Of a stretch of DNA of 8,422 bases, positions 5,174 through 8,422 are shown piece after piece (the stretch's first letter is position 1; each line of letters begins with the position of its first letter). A program made the position numbers and the translations under genes. The notes below the pieces were generated by a model. It was not told the origin of the DNA, did not search any database, and saw only the letters and a program-made list of their open reading frames with translations. The DNA is from Pseudomonadota bacterium. GTDB taxonomy: Bacteria > Pseudomonadota > Alphaproteobacteria > Rhizobiales > Xanthobacteraceae. The stretch is from contig JAKAMD010000142.1 in assembly GCA_021823875.1 (NCBI GenBank), positions 1 through 8,422 on the forward strand, in the 5' to 3' direction.

Positions 5174-6642
5174 GTGAACTGACCGCGCTGACTTTGGCCG
5201 AGGCCCGCGACGGGCTGAAGAAAAAGAGCTTCTCCGCCGCCGAACTGACCGCCGCCCATCTCGCCGCCATAGAACAGGCGCGCGCGCTCAACGCCTATGT
5301 GCTGGAGACGCCCGAGCAGGCGGCCGATATGGCGAAAGCCTCCGATGCGCGTCTGGCGAAAGGCGAGGGCGGGCCGCTGGAAGGTTTGCCGATCGCCATC
5401 AAGGACATGTTCTGCACGCAGGATGTACGCTCGACCGCCTGCTCGCACATCCTCGGCGAGTTCACGCCGCCCTATGAATCGACGGTTTCCGGCAATCTGT
5501 GGCGTGACGGCGCGGTGATGCTCGGCAAGACCAATTGCGACGAGTTCGCCATGGGCTCGTCGAACGAGACTTCTTATTTTGGCCCGGTGATCTCGCCCTG
5601 GCGCCGGCGTGGCTCCAATACGCCGCTGACGCCGGGCGGCTCGTCCGGCGGCGCGGCCACGGCGGTGGCGGCGAACCTGTGCCTGGCCGCGACCGGCACC
5701 GACACCGGCGGTTCGATCCGCCAGCCGGCGGCCTTCACCGGCACTGTCGGCATCAAGCCGACCTATGGCCGCTGCTCGCGCTGGGGCATCATTGCCTTTG
5801 CGTCCTCGCTCGATCAGGCCGGGCCGTTCGCGCGCACGGTGCGCGATGCTGCGATCCTATTGCGTTCGATGGCGGGACCCGACGCCAAGGACACCACCTG
5901 CGTCGACATGCCCGTGCCGGACTATGAGGTGGCGGTCGGCAAGTCGGTGAAGGGCCTGCGCATCGGCATCCCGAAGGAATATCGCGTCGACGGCATGCCG
6001 GCCGAGATCGACGAGCTCTGGCAAAAAGGCCAGGAATGGCTCAAGGCGGCGGGCGCCGAACTGGTCGAGGTGTCGCTGCCGCACACCAAGCTGGCGCTGC
6101 CGGCCTATTACATCGTGGCGCCGGCGGAAGCCTCCTCCAATCTCGCGCGCTACGACGGCGTGCGCTACGGGCTGCGCGTCGAGGGCCGCGACATCACCGG
6201 CATGTATGAGGCGACGCGCGCGGCCGGCTTCGGCAAGGAAGTGCGCCGGCGCGTGATGATCGGCACCTATGTGCTCTCGGCCGGCTATTACGATGCCTAT
6301 TACCTGCGCGCGCAGAAGGTGCGCACGCTGATCAAGCGCGACTTCGAACAGGCTTTCGCATCCGGCATCCATGCCATGCTGACCCCCGCAACGCCTTCGG
6401 CCGCCTTCGGCCTCGGCGAGAAGGGCGGAGACCCGGTGGAGATGTATCTCAACGACGTGTTCACGGTGACGGTGAACATGGCCGGCCTGCCGGGCATCTC
6501 GGTGCCGGCGGGACTCGATGCGCAAGGTCTGCCGCTCGGGCTGCAATTGATCGGCCGGCCGTTCGACGAAGAGACGCTGTTCTCGCTCGGCGAGGTGATC
6601 GAGCAAGCGGCGGGACGCTTCACGCCGGACCGGTGGTGGTGA
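5170..6642 (+). CDS. gatA: Asp/Glu-tRNA amidotransferase subunit A (amidase)
   Basis: Glutaminase/amidase subunit that releases ammonia from glutamine and channels it to GatB for conversion of Glu-tRNA(Gln) to Gln-tRNA(Gln). The 490 residues are full length. The amidase-signature triad is intact: K78 in LPIAIKDMF, cis-Ser158 in TPGGSSGGAATAVAA and nucleophile Ser182 in TDTGGSIRQPA. The 24-residue Ser-Ser spacing matches known GatA. Other family stretches are NCDEFAMGSSNETSYFGP, VGIKPTYGRCSRWGIIAFASSLDQAGP, YYIVAPAEASSNLARYDGVRYG and the C-terminal NMAGLPGISVPAG. The start is GTG, overlapping the stop of the 59-codon ORF by 4 nt. GGAG (5152-5155) is rather far, 14 nt upstream, so translation may depend on the upstream ORF. 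The next gene overlaps the gatA 3' end. Confidence 0.99.
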   Translation: MSELTALTLAEARDGLKKKSFSAAELTAAHLAAIEQARALNAYVLETPEQAADMAKASDARLAKGEGGPLEGLPIAIKDMFCTQDVRSTACSHILGEFTPPYESTVSGNLWRDGAVMLGKTNCDEFAMGSSNETSYFGPVISPWRRRGSNTPLTPGGSSGGAATAVAANLCLAATGTDTGGSIRQPAAFTGTVGIKPTYGRCSRWGIIAFASSLDQAGPFARTVRDAAILLRSMAGPDAKDTTCVDMPVPDYEVAVGKSVKGLRIGIPKEYRVDGMPAEIDELWQKGQEWLKAAGAELVEVSLPHTKLALPAYYIVAPAEASSNLARYDGVRYGLRVEGRDITGMYEATRAAGFGKEVRRRVMIGTYVLSAGYYDAYYLRAQKVRTLIKRDFEQAFASGIHAMLTPATPSAAFGLGEKGGDPVEMYLNDVFTVTVNMAGLPGISVPAGLDAQGLPLGLQLIGRPFDEETLFSLGEVIEQAAGRFTPDRWW

Positions 6643-6941
6643 CCCCGGCCACCTTTCAAGGCACGTTGTCCGATGCCGCGCCGCCGGCCGCTCTAGCCCC
6701 GCCACTCGCCGCGCTGTGGTGGGCGAAGAAAGGCGATTGGGACAAGGCGCATCGCCTGGTGATGGATGACGCCGGCACACATGCCGCCTGGGTGCACGCT
6801 TATCTGCACCGCGTCGAAGGCGATCTCGGCAACGCGCAATACTGGTACGCCCGCGCGGGCCAGCTACCGGCACGCGGCGCGCTCGATGTCGAATGGACGG
6901 AAATCGTGGAAGCGCTGCTCGCACCGGACGGCAGGTTCTGA
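6633..6941 (+). CDS. Conserved-looking ~100-residue protein overlapping gatA
   Basis: 102 residues from GTG 6633. Three consecutive GTG codons (6633, 6636, 6639) are possible starts, and the last gives a GTGA overlap with the gatA stop. After a low-complexity N-terminus comes WWAKKGDWDKAHRLVMDDAGTHAAWVHAYLHRVEGDLGNAQYWYARAGQLPARGALDVEWTEIVEALL. This is a Trp/Tyr- and Ala-rich helical core with TPR-like spacing (GDWDKAH..., GDLGNAQYWYARAG). I recall similar unnamed proteins in other alphaproteobacteria, but give no family name. No signal peptide, membrane segment or catalytic motif is evident. The overlap implies coupling to gatA translation. The TPR-like reading is inference: only about two helical hairpins fit. 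Confidence 0.82.
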   Translation: MVVTPATFQGTLSDAAPPAALAPPLAALWWAKKGDWDKAHRLVMDDAGTHAAWVHAYLHRVEGDLGNAQYWYARAGQLPARGALDVEWTEIVEALLAPDGRF

Positions 6942-7085
6942 CCGTCATTTCTGCGCGTGCAGGCGACATATTCGCCGGCACGAATACATGTGCCGTTAAC
7001 AAACATTCTTGATCGGTCCCGCGAAACTATCGCCTTCGTTCCGGTATTTAAGTACTCTCTGCGCGCTGAGGGCAGCAGGCGCAAC

Positions 7086-7089
7086 GAGG
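7086..7089 (+). promoter_or_regulatory. Shine-Dalgarno deciding a TTG start
   Basis: GAGG lies 6 nt before the TTG at 7096-7098. No ATG or GTG with comparable spacing exists near the start of the NTF2-like domain, so this site defines the start of the following gene. Confidence 0.6.
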
Positions 7090-7095
7090 CGGCAA

Positions 7096-7515
7096 TTGAC
7101 CGGCGAAACAACCCGGGCGGCGATTGAAAACATGATCGCCGCGTTCCAGCAGAGCGACAGTGAGCGGCTTGCCGCTTGTTTTCACGACGACGTCGACTGG
7201 CTGTTCCACGCGCCGGTCACGTATTTTCCCTTCGCCGGCGCCCGCCGCGGCAAAGCCGAGGTCTTCAAGGGCTTCGCCCAAATGTACCAAGCCTACCGCC
7301 TGAACGACTATGCGGTCGAACTGATCATGGTGGAGGGCGAGCGTGCCGTCACGCTGTGCGATTCCCACATGGAGCAGCGAACGACCGGCCGCACCATCCG
7401 CTCGCGGATCGCCGGTTTCCACCGCTTCCAGGACGGCCTGCTGGCCGAATACCGCGGCTTCATCGACAGCTTCGACGCGGTCGAGCAGGTGCTGGGGCGC
7501 GAATTGAACGTCTGA
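7096..7515 (+). CDS. NTF2-like / SnoaL-like domain protein
   Basis: 139 residues from a TTG start chosen because GAGG sits 6 nt upstream. A TTG at 7009 would add 29 residues unlike the family, and the ATG at 7132 would remove the first helix. The order fits the NTF2-like (SnoaL/ketosteroid-isomerase-like) cone fold: helix TRAAIENMIAAFQQSDSERLAACFHDDVDWLFHAP (5-39), YFPFAGARRGKAEVFKGFAQMYQAY (43-67), then strands NDYAVELIMVEGERAVTLCDSHMEQRTTGRTIRSRIAGFHRFQDGLLAEYRGFIDSFDAVEQVLGRELN. Such proteins include small-molecule isomerases, cyclases and binding proteins; the substrate cannot be read from sequence. It lies between the gatA-linked gene and gatB. The preceding 154 nt (6942-7095) hold an AT-richer patch (about 6985-7050), possibly its promoter, but no spaced -35/-10 pair was convincing. 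Confidence 0.85.
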   Translation: MTGETTRAAIENMIAAFQQSDSERLAACFHDDVDWLFHAPVTYFPFAGARRGKAEVFKGFAQMYQAYRLNDYAVELIMVEGERAVTLCDSHMEQRTTGRTIRSRIAGFHRFQDGLLAEYRGFIDSFDAVEQVLGRELNV

Positions 7516-7537
7516 CGGCCGGCTTGCCGTCGGCCGT
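7515..7537 (+). other. Short GC hairpin between the NTF2-like gene and gatB
   Basis: ACGGCCG (7515-7521) pairs with CGGCCGT (7531-7537) around 9 nt and begins at the stop codon of the NTF2-like gene. An alternative stem GACGGC/GCCGTC (7514-7519 with 7526-7531) is exclusive with it. There is no U-run, so termination is uncertain. Confidence 0.3.
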
Positions 7538-7551
7538 GCGCGCCGCTAGGT
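7524..7551 (+). promoter_or_regulatory. Weak candidate promoter immediately before gatB
   Basis: TTGCCG (7524-7529) and CTAGGT (7546-7551) are 16 nt apart. The -35 hexamer and spacing are the same as in the pyrB candidate. A start would fall at about 7557-7559, on or next to the gatB ATG, giving a nearly leaderless mRNA. The AGGT at 7548-7551 could equally act as a weak SD on a longer transcript. Confidence 0.3.
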
Positions 7552-7558
7552 CTAGCGC

Positions 7559-8422
7559 ATGGAAATCAAGAGCAGACCCGACCAGCTAAGAAAACGTGCG
7601 ACCGGTGACTGGGAGGTCGTCATCGGCATGGAGGTCCACGCCCAGGTCACCTCCAATGCCAAGCTGTTCTCCGGCGCCTCGACCGAATTCGGCGGCGCCC
7701 CCAATTCCCATGTCTCGCTGGTCGACGCCGCCATGCCCGGCATGCTGCCGGTGATCAATGAGGAATGCGTCAAACAGGCGATCCGCACTGGGCATGGACT
7801 AAATGCTGAGATTAATCTGAAATCGGTGTTCGACCGTAAGAACTATTTCTACCCCGACCTGCCGCAAGGCTATCAAATTAGCCAGTACAAGCAGCCAATC
7901 GTCGGCGAAGGCCATGTCGTTATTGACATCCCTGATAACAAGACAACGGTAATCCGTATCGAGCGCGTGCATCTCGAGCAGGACGCCGGCAAAAGCTTAC
8001 ACGACCGCCACCCGACCATGTCCTATGTTGACCTCAATCGGTCCGGTGTAGCGCTGATGGAAATCGTCTCACGGCCAGACTTGAGGTCATTCGACGATGC
8101 AATGAACTTCATCTTCAAAATTCGCCAGATACTGCGCTATCTGGGCACCTGCGACGGCGACATGGAGAAGGGGTCATTGCGTGCTGACGTCAACGTTTCG
8201 GTGCGCCAGCCGGGTCAGCCGCTTGGCACCCGTTGCGAGATTAAGAATCTGAATTCAATCAATTTTATTGGTCAGGCAATTGAATGTGAAGCGGAGCGGC
8301 AAATCGAAGTTCTTGAGGGCGGAGGCAAGATTGAACAGGAGACCCGGCTGTTCGATCCGGTGCGGTATGAGACACGCTCTATGCGGAACAAGGAGGAAGC
8401 CCACGACTACCGGTACTTTCCG
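7559..8422 (+). CDS. gatB: Asp/Glu-tRNA amidotransferase subunit B, 3' end cut
   Basis: tRNA-binding and kinase/transamidase subunit of GatCAB. It phosphorylates the tRNA-bound Glu/Asp and uses the ammonia delivered from GatA. The first 288 residues are visible out of the usual ~490; the frame is open to the edge and the YqeY-like C-terminal tail is outside. Family motifs are GDWEVVIGMEVHAQVTSNAKLFSG (22-45), DRKNYFYPDLPQGYQISQY (about 93-111), HLEQDAGKSLHD, YVDLNRSGVALMEIVS, LGTCDGDMEKGSLRADVNVSV, GTRCEIKNLNSINFIGQAIE and EAHDYRYFP at the edge. The ATG at 7559 is the natural alphaproteobacterial start; upstream there is only AGGT as a weak SD. From about 7790 onward, third positions become much more A/T rich than in the first 75 codons and the neighbours (line-by-line count about 52% GC for 7801-8340). 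The protein nevertheless stays canonical. Confidence 0.98.
   Translation, partial: MEIKSRPDQLRKRATGDWEVVIGMEVHAQVTSNAKLFSGASTEFGGAPNSHVSLVDAAMPGMLPVINEECVKQAIRTGHGLNAEINLKSVFDRKNYFYPDLPQGYQISQYKQPIVGEGHVVIDIPDNKTTVIRIERVHLEQDAGKSLHDRHPTMSYVDLNRSGVALMEIVSRPDLRSFDDAMNFIFKIRQILRYLGTCDGDMEKGSLRADVNVSVRQPGQPLGTRCEIKNLNSINFIGQAIECEAERQIEVLEGGGKIEQETRLFDPVRYETRSMRNKEEAHDYRYFP

Noticed and set aside
5857..7002. 381-codon open frame on the minus strand opposite gatA
   Set aside because: Arg/His-rich shadow frame over a well-established gene, crossing into the next gene with no SD or domain.
7009..7095. 29-residue N-terminal extension of the NTF2-like protein from TTG 7009
   Set aside because: No SD, AT-rich upstream DNA and non-family sequence; the TTG at 7096 has GAGG at ideal spacing.
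1..8422. tRNA, rRNA, riboswitch, insertion sequence or prophage signals
   Set aside because: No cloverleaf, rRNA segment, transposase, integrase or terminal inverted repeats with target duplication was seen on either strand.

Overview
The window reads as chromosomal DNA of a GC-rich alphaproteobacterium, most likely Hyphomicrobiales (Rhizobiales) near Bradyrhizobiaceae/Xanthobacteraceae. The clues are the protein sequences (PyrB, GatA, GatB and DmeF all look alphaproteobacterial), the linkage ruvX-pyrB-pyrC, and dispersed GC-rich palindromes around CCGGAAT and CCCGGG cores of the kind I associate with that group. The placement is from memory and pattern, not from a search. Nothing here looks like a phage, plasmid, CRISPR or defence island. 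It is mostly housekeeping DNA with a few small unexplained genes.

Left part, minus strand (1-3350): four genes read leftward. A 137-residue protein of unknown function lies 2 nt from ruvX (Holliday-junction resolvase / YqgF family). Then come pyrB (aspartate carbamoyltransferase catalytic chain) and a dihydroorotase-like pyrC that runs off the left edge. This PyrC has lost most of the metal-binding residues of a real dihydroorotase. It is best read as a PyrC'-type partner of PyrB, so an active dihydroorotase should be encoded elsewhere. A 105-nt two-armed palindrome fills the pyrB-pyrC' gap and ends next to the pyrC' ribosome binding site.

Middle, plus strand (3482-4501): dmeF, a cation-diffusion-facilitator metal exporter with a 43-residue His/Asp-rich cytoplasmic loop, diverges from the minus-strand cluster. 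No dmeR-type repressor gene is visible.

Right part, plus strand (4505-8422): gatC, gatA and gatB encode the GatCAB amidotransferase, which converts misacylated Glu-tRNA(Gln) (and Asp-tRNA(Asn)) to the correct aminoacyl-tRNA. The three genes are not adjacent. A 137-nt block of three palindromes and a 59-codon ORF with a CxxC start lie between gatC and gatA. A ~100-residue conserved-looking protein overlaps the gatA end. An NTF2/SnoaL-like protein with a probable TTG start precedes gatB. gatB is cut by the right edge, and about 75 codons in its GC content drops from about 65% to about 52%.

The most interesting points are the degenerate PyrC', the two palindrome blocks placed inside operon-like gene pairs, the three small genes threaded through gatCAB, and the composition break inside gatB. 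No stretch longer than 300 nt lacks a gene.
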